From Roseimarinus sediminis (GTDB taxonomy: Bacteria; Bacteroidota; Bacteroidia; Bacteroidales; Prolixibacteraceae), in contig NZ_JBNPXV010000014.1 in assembly GCF_050433125.1 (NCBI RefSeq), forward strand, positions 1 to 64,000: DNA of 64,000 bases. The letters run 5' to 3'. Under the pieces are notes generated by a model. The model worked only from the letters and a program-made list of their open reading frames with translations, made no database searches and was not told the DNA's origin. The position numbers were made by a program, and so were the translations under genes. Below are positions 1-7,913 of the stretch, one piece after another (within the stretch, counting starts at the first letter, position 1; each line of letters starts with the position of its first letter).

Positions 1-7
1 TGTTTCA

Positions 8-229
8 GTTCCGTCAGGAACGTTTTCATACTGTAGCGTCGGGTTTTAACCCGATGGGTTGGGAGTTGTGTTTGGGGTTGAGTCCCGTAGGGACGTTACA
101 TGTTTGCAGATGGCCTTTTGTGGTTATCGATATAGGCCGTGCCTATGGCACTTGGCATCGGATGTAGGGTTGGTGCTGATTAGCCTATGGTTGAAACCAT
201 CGGTTACAGGATGGGCCCTGCCTGCGGCA
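8..229. repeat. Array of six mini-hairpins, intergenic
   Basis: No gene is visible in the first 305 bases. The stretch holds six short inverted repeats with 2-4 nt loops: GTTCC/GGAAC at 8-21, TCGGGTT/AACCCGA at 39-54, GTCCC/GGGAC at 82-94, GTGCC/GGCAC at 139-151, ATGGTT/AACCAT at 187-200 and TGCC/GGCA at 219-229. They are spaced about 30-55 nt apart. Several resemble the short palindromic intergenic repeats common in Bacteroidota genomes (recalled, not searched). Short ORFs across it have no protein-like features. Confidence 0.6.
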
Positions 230-247
230 TTGGGGATTTTATTTAAA

Positions 248-286
248 AACATCCGGAAAACAAATTCAATTGTCTTTCCGGATGTT
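248..286 (-). terminator. Hairpin terminator downstream of sufD
   Basis: A perfect 12-bp stem (AACATCCGGAAA, 248-259, with its complement at 275-286) encloses a 15-nt loop. On the minus strand it is followed by a T-rich stretch. It lies about 20 nt past the sufD stop codon and probably ends the suf transcript. Confidence 0.7.
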
Positions 287-305
287 CCTGTATTGCATAT
301 TTTGA

Positions 306-1673
306 TTATTTTTTGTGGTGTAGCGAGCAATGCTGGCAGGGTCCCAATTCGCCACGTAAACGTCTGTCGACCAGTTCTTCCATGCGTTCACGAAGTACAC
401 CAACGCCAATTTGCGAAAGCACTTCATCGGCAAAGGCGAACATGATCATCAGCCTGGCTTCTTTCTCCCCAATACCGCGGGCACGCAGGTAAAATAAGGC
501 ATCTTCGTCGATACGACCTACGGTGGCGCCATGGCTGCACCGTACATCGTCGGCGTCGATTACCAGTCTTGGCTTGGTGTTCATCTCGGCTTTTTCACTA
601 AGCAGTACATTGTTATTCTGCTGGAAGGCTTCGGTTTTCTGCGCATCTCTGAAAACATGAATCTGACCGGTAAAGGCTCCGCTCGACTGGTCGTCGAGTA
701 TGTTCTTGTACAATTGGCTGCTGGTGCAATTAGGTACCTTGTGGTCGATGGATGTAAAATTGTCGACATGCTGCGTTGCATCGGTAAACGATAGTCCATT
801 CATGGTGGCATGGGCATGTTCTCCATTCAGTACCACTTTCAGATTGTTTCGTACAATCCCACCATTCAGGGTAATTGCATTGGTGTCGAGATTGGCACGG
901 CTTTCGATGTTTCCAAAGAAATTGGTGATGTTAACAGCGCCATTGTGTTGGTTCTGAATGGAATAAATACCAAAGCGGGCGTCTGGCTCAATGTGGCATT
1001 CGCTGGTATTATTCAGAATGTAATAGTTGTCGTTCAGGGTGTGATCGCAGAAAACCACTTTGGCCTCGCTGTTTCTGCCCATTACAAAAAGATTACGCTG
1101 AATGGCCAGTGTGTTTTCCCTGGCATCGAGCAGGTTAATTACCTGAACGGGGGCTTCGAGCGTAACATTGTCGGGTACATAGAAAAACAAACCATCTTTG
1201 GCCAGTGCGGTATTCAGATTGGCCATGGGGTCGTTTGTTCCGGCTGCCATTTGGTTGTAGTATTTTTCGACGATCTCGGGATGCTCACGGGCAGCATGAT
1301 TCAGGCTGCTGCAGATGACTCCTTCGGGAAATTCACCCATGCGCCGGTTGCGACCGTAATACCATCCGTTGATGAGCAGAATGACATGGGTGTTAAGTTG
1401 CGGAACATCACATTTGAATACCTCGTGCAGGTCGACATTTTGTTCGACATAACGGGGTACTACCGAAAAATCGTTTTGAAAAACCGGACGCAGATCTGTG
1501 TATTTGTAATCTTCATTCTTACGGGAAGGAATGCCGGCTTTTCTGAACTTCTCCATCGCAGCATCGCGGTGGCGGTTCATAAAGGCAGGACAATTCTCAT
1601 CGTAAATTTCACGATTGGACGTAAAAAGCTCGACCAGTTCGTCAGTTGCTGTATATTTTATTGTTTCGATCAT
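306..1673 (-). CDS. sufD: Fe-S cluster assembly protein SufD
   Basis: SufD, 455 aa, is a scaffold subunit of the SufBC2D complex that builds Fe-S clusters in the cytoplasm. The N-terminal helical region carries the SRKNEDYKYTDL motif typical of SufD (residues about 50-61). The middle forms the right-handed beta-helix region. The C-terminal part begins with CSHGATVGRID at residue 379 and continues with LRARGI, the strongest family signature. The tail ends in CQHCSLHHKK, slightly Cys/His rich. The ATG start gives a normal length for the family. It is the last gene of the minus-strand sufB-sufC-sufD order, about 70 nt after sufC, and is followed by a hairpin terminator. No SufS or SufE/U gene is next to it in the window. 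Identification is secure from motif and context. Confidence 0.95.
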   Translation of the reverse strand: MIETIKYTATDELVELFTSNREIYDENCPAFMNRHRDAAMEKFRKAGIPSRKNEDYKYTDLRPVFQNDFSVVPRYVEQNVDLHEVFKCDVPQLNTHVILLINGWYYGRNRRMGEFPEGVICSSLNHAAREHPEIVEKYYNQMAAGTNDPMANLNTALAKDGLFFYVPDNVTLEAPVQVINLLDARENTLAIQRNLFVMGRNSEAKVVFCDHTLNDNYYILNNTSECHIEPDARFGIYSIQNQHNGAVNITNFFGNIESRANLDTNAITLNGGIVRNNLKVVLNGEHAHATMNGLSFTDATQHVDNFTSIDHKVPNCTSSQLYKNILDDQSSGAFTGQIHVFRDAQKTEAFQQNNNVLLSEKAEMNTKPRLVIDADDVRCSHGATVGRIDEDALFYLRARGIGEKEARLMIMFAFADEVLSQIGVGVLRERMEELVDRRLRGELGPCQHCSLHHKK

Positions 1674-1740
1674 TGCTAATTCTCATTTACTGCCCGGAAA
1701 AAACGGGCTGCTATTGATTTGTTTGACCATGAAGGCCGGC

Positions 1741-2493
1741 TTATACTGCTGCTTCGTTTTTGAGCCAGTCGTATCCCTTGGCTTCGAGTTCGTAGGCCAG
1801 CTCTTTACCTGCTGATTTAACGATTCGACCATTGTACAGTACATGCACAAAGTCGGGCACAATGTATTCGAGCAGTCGTTGATAGTGGGTTACCACAATG
1901 GTTGCATTGTCGGCCGATTTGAGTTTATTTACTCCATTGGCAACTACGCGCAGTGCGTCGATGTCGAGTCCCGAATCGGTCTCGTCGAGGATGGCCAGTT
2001 TGGGTTCAAGCATGGCCATTTGAAAAATTTCGTTTCGTTTTTTCTCACCTCCCGAAAATCCTTCGTTTACCGAACGATTGGTAAGCTGTGAACTGATTTC
2101 GACAATCTTTTTCTTTTCTTCCATCAGTTTTAGAAACTGAGATGCAGTAAGCGGTTCGAGGTTTTTGTGTTTCCTGTGTTCGTTAACGGCAGTTTTCATG
2201 AAATTCACCATGCTCACACCGGGAATTTCGATGGGATACTGAAAGCTTAGGAAGATGCCGTTACGGGCACGTTCTTCGGCTGCCATGTCGAGCAGGTTCT
2301 CATTCAGATAGCTGATTTCTCCTTCGCTCACTTCGTAGTTTTCGTGACCTGCCAATACATTGGCCAGGGTACTTTTTCCCGAACCGTTGGGGCCCATTAT
2401 GGCATGTATTTCACCGGGCTTTACTTCCAGATTAATTCCTTTTAATATTTCTTTGCCATCGATGGTGGCGTGCAAGTTCTTTATTGATAACAT
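1741..2493 (-). CDS. sufC: Fe-S cluster assembly ATPase SufC
   Basis: SufC, 250 aa, is the ABC-type ATPase that drives conformational change in the SufBC2D scaffold. Visible motifs are Walker A GPNGSGKST (residues about 35-43), the family form of the signature, SGGEKKRNEI, and Walker B running into LAILDETDSGLD, which is diagnostic for SufC. The start MLSIKNLHATI is normal. It lies between a four-helix-bundle gene (upstream on the minus strand) and sufD. In most relatives sufB and sufC are nearly adjacent; here about 460 nt of inserted sequence separates them. It is expected to be co-transcribed with sufB if the insert contains no terminator; no obvious one is seen. Confidence 0.97.
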   Translation of the reverse strand: MLSIKNLHATIDGKEILKGINLEVKPGEIHAIMGPNGSGKSTLANVLAGHENYEVSEGEISYLNENLLDMAAEERARNGIFLSFQYPIEIPGVSMVNFMKTAVNEHRKHKNLEPLTASQFLKLMEEKKKIVEISSQLTNRSVNEGFSGGEKKRNEIFQMAMLEPKLAILDETDSGLDIDALRVVANGVNKLKSADNATIVVTHYQRLLEYIVPDFVHVLYNGRIVKSAGKELAYELEAKGYDWLKNEAAV

Positions 2494-2501
2494 GTTCTAA
2501 A

Positions 2502-2545
2502 GTTGTTAATTGTTAATTGTAAATGGTGAATTATAAATTATAATC
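2502..2545. repeat. Degenerate 7-nt tandem array, sufC-side arm
   Basis: The stretch reads as consecutive 7-mers on the plus strand: TTGTTAA, TTGTTAA, TTGTAAA, TGGTGAA, TTATAAA, TTATAAT. It lies between the sufC start codon and the 3' end of the four-helix-bundle gene. It is inverted relative to the array on the other side of that gene (2915-2955), with which it shares the unit TGGTGAA, so the two arms can pair imperfectly in RNA. Confidence 0.7.
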
Positions 2546-2554
2546 ACTTTACAA

Positions 2555-2914
2555 TCATAAGATGATACTTTCTTTTGTTGATTTTATTATTCTAACCAAA
2601 AGAGCCATTAATTCATTGCAATCGTAATGTAAATTACTGTACTCGATAGTATCAAGATACGATGTCTCTTTTAGTAAGTCCAGCCAATATAGCGTTTCAT
2701 TACATTCTTTTTGGGCAATCGATAATTTGTGAATAAAATCTTGTTTGCTTTCTGCGTGTTCTGCTTCGCGGTATAAAGCACCAATTGCTGTACCCGAACG
2801 TAGCATCTGTTTGCTTAAAATGAACTCTTTCTTGGTCTCTGATAAGATTTTGTACATATTAACAATGCGAACAGCAAATGCAAAACTTTTATCTTTTAAT
2901 ACATTCGTTTTCAT
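2555..2914 (-). CDS. Four-helix bundle protein (S23/IVS-encoded family)
   Basis: A 119-aa protein of the four-helix-bundle family, related to the S23 protein encoded in 23S rRNA intervening sequences and to Avd-like proteins of retroelements. Family hallmarks are LRSGTAIGA near residue 40, the AESKQDFIHKLSIAQKE stretch, and ETLYWLDLL. The whole protein is predicted helical, with no signal peptide or catalytic motif. Its molecular role is unknown. It is placed inside the suf operon, directly after the sufB stop codon and before sufC, on the same strand. It is enclosed by inverted 7-nt arrays at 2502-2545 and 2915-2955. It is probably an inserted cassette rather than a suf component (inference). 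Start: ATG at 2914, giving MKTNVLKDKS. Confidence 0.85.
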   Translation of the reverse strand: MKTNVLKDKSFAFAVRIVNMYKILSETKKEFILSKQMLRSGTAIGALYREAEHAESKQDFIHKLSIAQKECNETLYWLDLLKETSYLDTIEYSNLHYDCNELMALLVRIIKSTKESIIL

Positions 2915-2955
2915 TTATCACAACTTATCATTCACCATTCACCATTCATAATTTT
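2915..2955. repeat. Degenerate 7-nt tandem array, sufB-side arm
   Basis: On the plus strand the stretch splits into 7-mers AACTTAT, CATTCAC, CATTCAC, CATTCAT, AATTTTA. It occupies the whole space between the sufB stop codon (2954-2956) and the start of the four-helix-bundle gene. Its unit CATTCAC is the complement of units in the other arm (GTGAATG-type), so the arms are inverted about the gene. Confidence 0.7.
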
Positions 2956-4399
2956 ATCCAACACTTCCTTCGAGGCTGATGGCCAGAAGCTTTTGTGCTT
3001 CGACGGCAAATTCCATGGGGAGTTTGTTAAGCACTTCCCTGGCATAGCCGTTTACAATCATACCTACTGCATCTTCGGTGTCGATACCTCGCTGGTTACA
3101 GTAAAAAATCTGATCTTCACTTATTTTCGAGGTGGTGGCTTCGTGTTCGAGCACGGCCGATTTGTTGGCACATTCGATGTAGGGGAAGGTATGGGCTCCA
3201 CTACGGTCGCTCAGGAGCAGCGAATCGCATTGTGAAAAGTTACGGGCGTTGTCGGCGCGCTTTGAAACTTTTACCAAACCGCGATAGGAGTTGTTGCTCC
3301 TTCCTGCTGAGATTCCTTTTGAAACGATCAGGCTGCGGGTGTTTTTACCAATATGAATCATTTTGGTTCCCGTGTCGGCCTGCTGATGATGGTTGGTGAG
3401 TGCTACTGAATAAAATTCTCCCTTTGAGTTGTCGCCCAATAGTACACAGCTTGGATATTTCCAGGTAATGGCCGATCCGGTTTCAACCTGGGTCCACGAA
3501 ATCTTTGAGAAATCGCCACGGCAAATTCCTCGCTTGGTTACAAAATTGTAGATTCCGCCTTTTCCATTCTTGTCACCTGGATACCAGTTCTGCACCGTAG
3601 AATATTTTACCTCGGCGCGTTCCATGGCAATGATTTCGACCACGGCAGCGTGCAGTTGATTTTCATCACGCTGGGGTGCTGTACATCCTTCGAGATAGGA
3701 AACGTAGCTGTCGTCGTCGGCTACAATGAGTGTGCGTTCAAACTGACCTGTGTTGGCTGCGTTAATTCGGAAATAGGTAGACAGCTCCATCGGACACCTT
3801 ACTCCTTTAGGAATGTAGCAGAAAGACCCATCGCTGAATACAGCCGAATTAAGGGCTGCAAAATAATTGTCGCCCGGAGGTACTGCATTTCCGAGATACT
3901 TTTGTACCAGATCGGGAAATTCTTTTACTGCCTCGCTGAACGAACAAAAGATAATGCCTTTTTCAGCCAGCACTTCTTTAAAAGTTGTTTTTACCGATAC
4001 GCTGTCCATCACTGCATCGACGGCAACCCCTGCCAGATGTTTTTGTTCTTCGAGCGGAATGCCCAGTTTGTTAAAGGTTTCGAGTAACTCGGGATCTACT
4101 TCGTCGAGACTATTGAGCGTTGGTTTTTTACGCGGTGCAGCATAATAGCTGATCGACTGATAGTCAATTGGCGGGACTTTCAGATAGGCCCAGTCGGGCT
4201 CTTTCATTGTAAGCCAGTTGCGGTAGGCTTTCAGCCTGAATTCCAGCAACCATTCGGGCTCTTCTTTCTTAGCCGAAATGATGCGTACAACGTCTTCGCT
4301 AAGGCCTTTTTCAATGATATCTGTTTCAATATCAGTAATGAAACCGAATTTGTAATCTTCGTTCGTTACCTTCTCTAATATTTTATCTTGTTCTGTCAT
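2954..4399 (-). CDS. sufB: Fe-S cluster assembly protein SufB
   Basis: SufB, 481 aa, is the core scaffold subunit on which clusters form in the SufBC2D complex. The length and the run of family segments are complete: LEFRLKAYRNWL near the N-terminus, SYYAAPRKKP, YIPKGVRCPMELSTYFRIN, SYLEGCTAPQ (containing a conserved Cys), and the C-terminal HEATTSKISEDQIFYCNQRGID. It is the first gene of the minus-strand suf operon. A TAnnTTTG-type -7 element (4467-4474) lies about 65 nt upstream and diverges from the thiL promoter. Its stop codon abuts the array that flanks the four-helix-bundle insertion. Confidence 0.97.
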   Translation of the reverse strand: MTEQDKILEKVTNEDYKFGFITDIETDIIEKGLSEDVVRIISAKKEEPEWLLEFRLKAYRNWLTMKEPDWAYLKVPPIDYQSISYYAAPRKKPTLNSLDEVDPELLETFNKLGIPLEEQKHLAGVAVDAVMDSVSVKTTFKEVLAEKGIIFCSFSEAVKEFPDLVQKYLGNAVPPGDNYFAALNSAVFSDGSFCYIPKGVRCPMELSTYFRINAANTGQFERTLIVADDDSYVSYLEGCTAPQRDENQLHAAVVEIIAMERAEVKYSTVQNWYPGDKNGKGGIYNFVTKRGICRGDFSKISWTQVETGSAITWKYPSCVLLGDNSKGEFYSVALTNHHQQADTGTKMIHIGKNTRSLIVSKGISAGRSNNSYRGLVKVSKRADNARNFSQCDSLLLSDRSGAHTFPYIECANKSAVLEHEATTSKISEDQIFYCNQRGIDTEDAVGMIVNGYAREVLNKLPMEFAVEAQKLLAISLEGSVG

Positions 4400-4463
4400 A
4401 AAAGCATTGTTTACGTCTGATGTTCTATTCTAACAACGTTTTAACCAGACTGTTTAAAAATTG

Positions 4464-4494
4464 TTGCAAAGATAATAAACTAGTCCTATTTTTG
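4464..4494 (+). promoter_or_regulatory. thiL promoter
   Basis: A Bacteroidota-type promoter: TTG at 4464-4466, a 20-nt spacer and TATTTTTG (TAnnTTTG) at 4487-4494, about 42 nt before the thiL ATG. It overlaps the -7 element of the divergent suf promoter. Confidence 0.6.
4467..4474 (-). promoter_or_regulatory. suf operon -7 element
   Basis: On the minus strand TATCTTTG matches TAnnTTTG. No good TTG sits at the ideal -33 distance (the nearest TTTG is 26 nt away), so this is a partial match. It overlaps the thiL promoter. Confidence 0.45.
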
Positions 4495-4535
4495 GCCCGA
4501 CAAAGCGAATTACGTACTATAATATCTGATATAAA

Positions 4536-5591
4536 ATGGCTGATAACGAAAGGAAAGTAACACCTGTTTCGGAACTAGGGGAGTTTGGACTGATTGACCG
4601 AATGACTGCTAATGTTAAGCTTAAGAATGCAAGCAGTGAGAAGGGAATCGGCGACGATGCAGCCATATTAAATTATGGTGAAAAAAGAGTAGTGGTAAGC
4701 ACCGACCTGCTTACCGAAGGTGTTCATTTCAATTTGATTTATGTTCCCTTGAAGCATTTGGGTTACAAGGCAGTGGTAGTGAATCTGAGTGATCTGGCGG
4801 CCATGAATGCCATTCCACAGCAAATAACGGTATCGCTGGCCATTTCTTCCAAGTTTTCGGTTGAAGCCATCGAAGAATTGTATGCCGGTATTCATCTTGC
4901 CTGCGAACGTTACGGCGTTGATTTAATAGGAGGTGACACGACTTCGTCACTAACAGGCCTGGTTATTAGTATTACAGCGCTTGGTGCTGCCAATGAGGAA
5001 GAACTGGTTTATCGTAACGGTGCTAAAAATACTGATTTGATTTGTGTTACAGGAGATTTGGGAGGAGCCTACATGGGGCTTCATTTGCTTGAACGCGAAA
5101 ATCAGGTATTTAAGGATAATCCTGCCATTCAGCCTCAACTCGATGGCTACAATTATATTTTAGGGCGCCAGTTAAAACCGGAAGCCCGAACCGACATGCA
5201 CAAGGTGTTTGCTGATTTAAAAATAAAGCCCAGCGCCATGATGGATATATCTGACGGTTTGTCGTCGGAAATAATGCATTTGGCAAAAGCCTCGGGCACG
5301 GGTGCCAAAATATTTGAGGAGCGCATCCCGCTTGATGCCGAAACCAAACGAATGGCTGAAGAGTTAAACATGAACCCCCTGGTGGCTGCACTAAACGGAG
5401 GTGAAGATTATGAACTGTTGTTTACCATCCCGCTTAGCGAGCACGACAAAATCAGAAATCACCCCGATATTACAGTGATTGGCCATATGACTCCCGCTGA
5501 CGAAGGCACCCGCTTGGTTACCAACGGCGGTTCGGAAATTGAACTGACTGCTCAGGGGTGGAATCCGCTAAAGGGGAAAGATGAGCAATAA
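4536..5591 (+). CDS. thiL: Thiamine-monophosphate kinase ThiL
   Basis: ThiL, 351 aa, phosphorylates thiamine monophosphate with ATP to thiamine diphosphate in the cytoplasm. Family motifs are IGDDAAIL (residues about 40-47), the Mg-binding STDLLTEGVHF, GGDTTSS in the middle, and the late MDISDGLSSE and NGGEDYELLFT. All acidic metal ligands expected for the fold appear present. The ATG at 4536 gives MADNERKVTP. It stands alone on the plus strand, with its own promoter (4464-4494) and a bidirectional terminator (5621-5653). No other thiamine gene is in the window. Confidence 0.96.
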   Translation: MADNERKVTPVSELGEFGLIDRMTANVKLKNASSEKGIGDDAAILNYGEKRVVVSTDLLTEGVHFNLIYVPLKHLGYKAVVVNLSDLAAMNAIPQQITVSLAISSKFSVEAIEELYAGIHLACERYGVDLIGGDTTSSLTGLVISITALGAANEEELVYRNGAKNTDLICVTGDLGGAYMGLHLLERENQVFKDNPAIQPQLDGYNYILGRQLKPEARTDMHKVFADLKIKPSAMMDISDGLSSEIMHLAKASGTGAKIFEERIPLDAETKRMAEELNMNPLVAALNGGEDYELLFTIPLSEHDKIRNHPDITVIGHMTPADEGTRLVTNGGSEIELTAQGWNPLKGKDEQ

Positions 5592-5620
5592 AATATTACA
5601 GAGCGAATAAAACAGCTGAA

Positions 5621-5653
5621 AAAAAAACACCGGTTGAGCGCCGGTGTTTTTTA
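5621..5653. terminator. Bidirectional terminator, thiL / lpxA
   Basis: CACCGG/CCGGTG core stem extended by A- and T-tracts on both sides (loop 5634-5640). It lies between two convergent genes, so it can serve thiL on the plus strand and lpxA on the minus strand. Confidence 0.85.
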
Positions 5654-5682
5654 TATCAATAAACTTGGTATTGATCACAATA

Positions 5683-6462
5683 TCAGTCTTGTGGACCTTT
5701 AACAATGCCTCTTTCCGAATTTTTTACAAAAAGTATGATCTCGTCGCGTTCGACCGACATATCCAATTCGGCTTCGATGGCTTTAAGTGCCTGGGTGTTG
5801 TTCAGTCCTTTCAGATAGATGTATCGGTAGGCATTTTGTATCTCATTGATTTGGGCAACAGTATAACCACGACGGCGCAGGCCAACCGAATTAACACCTG
5901 CATATGAGAGCGGCTCGTTGGCTACCAGTATGAAAGGCGGGATGTCTTTTCGAACCAGGCTTCCACCGGCTATAAATGAATGCTTTCCAATACGGCAAAA
6001 TTGATGAACCGCAGTGTAGGGGCTCACAATGGCCCAGTCTTCGACGACTACCTCACCTGCCAGTCCGGCATAACTGCCAAGAATGACCCGATCGTGGATC
6101 AGACAGTCGTGGGCAACATGGGAATAGGATTGCAGTAAGCAGTCCTTTCCAACTACCGTTTTGCCTTTGGCGGCTGTTCCGCGGTTTACTGTAACATACT
6201 CTCTGATGGTCGTATTGTCGCCAATTTCGACCGTTGTTTCTTCTCCTTTGAACTTCAAATCCTGCGGAATGCCCGCTATGACTGCTCCGGGGAAAATTTT
6301 GCAATTTTTGCCAATGCGCGCTCCATCCATGATGACAGCATTGGGCCCTATCCAGGTGTCGTCGCCTATTTCCACATCCTCATGGATGGTGACAAAGGCT
6401 TCAATGCTTACATTGTTACCGATTCTGGCTTTAGGGTGTACATTTGATAGTTGGTGAATCAT
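5683..6462 (-). CDS. lpxA: UDP-N-acetylglucosamine acyltransferase LpxA
   Basis: LpxA, 259 aa, transfers a 3-hydroxyacyl chain from ACP to UDP-GlcNAc, the first step of lipid A synthesis. The N-terminal two thirds is a run of hexapeptide repeats (left-handed beta-helix) starting HPKARIGNNVSIEAFVTI. The catalytic-His region SYSHVAHDC and the conserved GIPQDLKF and NRGTA segments are visible, followed by the helical C-terminal cap. It is the last gene of the HD-lpxD-lpxC/fabZ-lpxA operon, 29 nt after the fusion gene, and ends at the shared terminator. Confidence 0.97.
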   Translation of the reverse strand: MIHQLSNVHPKARIGNNVSIEAFVTIHEDVEIGDDTWIGPNAVIMDGARIGKNCKIFPGAVIAGIPQDLKFKGEETTVEIGDNTTIREYVTVNRGTAAKGKTVVGKDCLLQSYSHVAHDCLIHDRVILGSYAGLAGEVVVEDWAIVSPYTAVHQFCRIGKHSFIAGGSLVRKDIPPFILVANEPLSYAGVNSVGLRRRGYTVAQINEIQNAYRYIYLKGLNNTQALKAIEAELDMSVERDEIILFVKNSERGIVKGPQD

Positions 6463-6491
6463 TACGCAATAAAGTTGTGTTTTTATTTCGG

Positions 6492-7889
6492 CTATTTGTT
6501 TTCGATGATCTGGGCCATGAATTCTCCTTCGGAAGCCAACTGGTTGCCAACAAAGATATATCCTTTCATGGTCGCAATTCCTCTTCGGATAGGTGAAACC
6601 ATTTCGACTTTTATAATAAGTGTGTCGCCCGGAATTATTTTTTTTCTGAATTTAATGCCATCAATTTTCATAAAATAGGTTGAATAACTTTTATTCGGAT
6701 CCATTTGGTTCAGAACAAAAAGCCCGCCAACCTGTGCCATGGCTTCAATCTGCAGTACACCGGGGAAAACAGGTTCTTCGGGGAAGTGGCCTGTGAAGAT
6801 GGGTTCGTTGGTGGTGATGTTCTTCACCCCTACAATGTGTTTTTCCCTGATCTCAATCACCTTGTCGACCATCAGGAAAGGGTAGCGGTGTGGAAGTAAT
6901 TCCTTAATTTTAACGATGTCGAGTAAGGGTTCCTGATCGGGATTATAGATTGGAGGTGCTGTTTTAGAAAATTGTTTGTTCATTTCTTTCTGCAACAGGC
7001 GGGCAAACTGTGTATTGGCGCTGTGCCCCGGGCGGGTGGCAATAATTTTTCCTTTGATGGGATGCCCCAGTAACGACAGGTCGCCTACTACATCGAGCAG
7101 TTTATGACGCGCCGGTTCATTGGTAAAATGAAGTTGCAGATTATTGAGTATTCCCTTGTTGCCATTCAGTTGGATGTGCTCGTGGTGGAAGAGGTCGGCA
7201 ATGCGGTCGAGCTCTTTTTGGTTCACATCGCGGTCCATGATTACAATGGCATTATCCAGGTCGCCACCTTTAACAAGGTTGTTATTTAACAAGAATTCAA
7301 GTTCATGAAGAAAGACAAAGGTACGACAGGGTGCAATCTCTGTTTTGAATTGGTCGAGGCTTTCCAGCCGTGCATATTGATTGTCGAGAACGGGTGAATT
7401 GAACGAAATCATCACATCAACACTGAACTGATCGTCGGGAAGCGCAAGCAGCTCGGCACCAGTCTCGTGGTCTTTGAATACGATCTTTTCCCTGATCTCA
7501 AAATAAATTCGTTCGGCGTCCTGTTCCTTGAGGTTGTCTTCACCAATCCCTTCGTAAATCAGTTTTGAACTGCCGTCGAGGATGGGAGCTTCAGGAGCAT
7601 CGATTTCGATCAGCAGGTTGTCGATTCCAAGGGCGGTGATGGCAGCCATGGTGTGTTCGATGGTTCCAACCCGGGCACCTTCTTTTTCAAGAACAGTTCC
7701 ACGTGAGGTGTCAATCACGTTTCTGACATCAGCTTCTATTTCAGGTTGATTTTCCAGATCGATGCGTTTGAAAACAATTCCGGCATTGGCAGGTGCGGGC
7801 TTCATTGTCATATTTACCGGAATTCCGGTGTGTAAGCCCTTGCCGCTTAAATGTACCTCATTTAAAATGGTCTTTTGCTTCATTACCAT
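6492..7889 (-). CDS. lpxC/fabZ: Bifunctional LpxC / FabZ fusion
   Basis: 465 aa combining two enzymes. Residues 1 to about 310 are LpxC, the zinc UDP-3-O-acyl-GlcNAc deacetylase: LSGKGLHTG at the N-terminus, TIEHTMAAI with a metal His, and HKLLDVVGDL with the second His/Asp pair. Residues about 320-465 are FabZ, 3-hydroxyacyl-ACP dehydratase: LLPHRYPFLMVDKV and the hot-dog active-site stretch GHFPEEPVFPGVLQIEAMAQ with catalytic His and Glu. This fusion is known from Bacteroidota and couples lipid A and fatty acid synthesis. It lies between lpxD and lpxA. The start may be Met1 or Met3 (MVMKQKT); Met1 is used here. Confidence 0.96.
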   Translation of the reverse strand: MVMKQKTILNEVHLSGKGLHTGIPVNMTMKPAPANAGIVFKRIDLENQPEIEADVRNVIDTSRGTVLEKEGARVGTIEHTMAAITALGIDNLLIEIDAPEAPILDGSSKLIYEGIGEDNLKEQDAERIYFEIREKIVFKDHETGAELLALPDDQFSVDVMISFNSPVLDNQYARLESLDQFKTEIAPCRTFVFLHELEFLLNNNLVKGGDLDNAIVIMDRDVNQKELDRIADLFHHEHIQLNGNKGILNNLQLHFTNEPARHKLLDVVGDLSLLGHPIKGKIIATRPGHSANTQFARLLQKEMNKQFSKTAPPIYNPDQEPLLDIVKIKELLPHRYPFLMVDKVIEIREKHIVGVKNITTNEPIFTGHFPEEPVFPGVLQIEAMAQVGGLFVLNQMDPNKSYSTYFMKIDGIKFRKKIIPGDTLIIKVEMVSPIRRGIATMKGYIFVGNQLASEGEFMAQIIENK

Positions 7890-7913
7890 AATATTATCGT
7901 GTTTTACAGCTAT

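Noticed and set aside
810..1679. 289-codon open frame on the plus strand opposite sufD
   Set aside because: Antisense to sufD, which is certain from conserved motifs; no recognisable domain in the translation.
6492..7889. LpxC-FabZ fusion as a novel enzyme
   Set aside because: The fusion is already well known in Bacteroidota; annotated but not reported as a finding.
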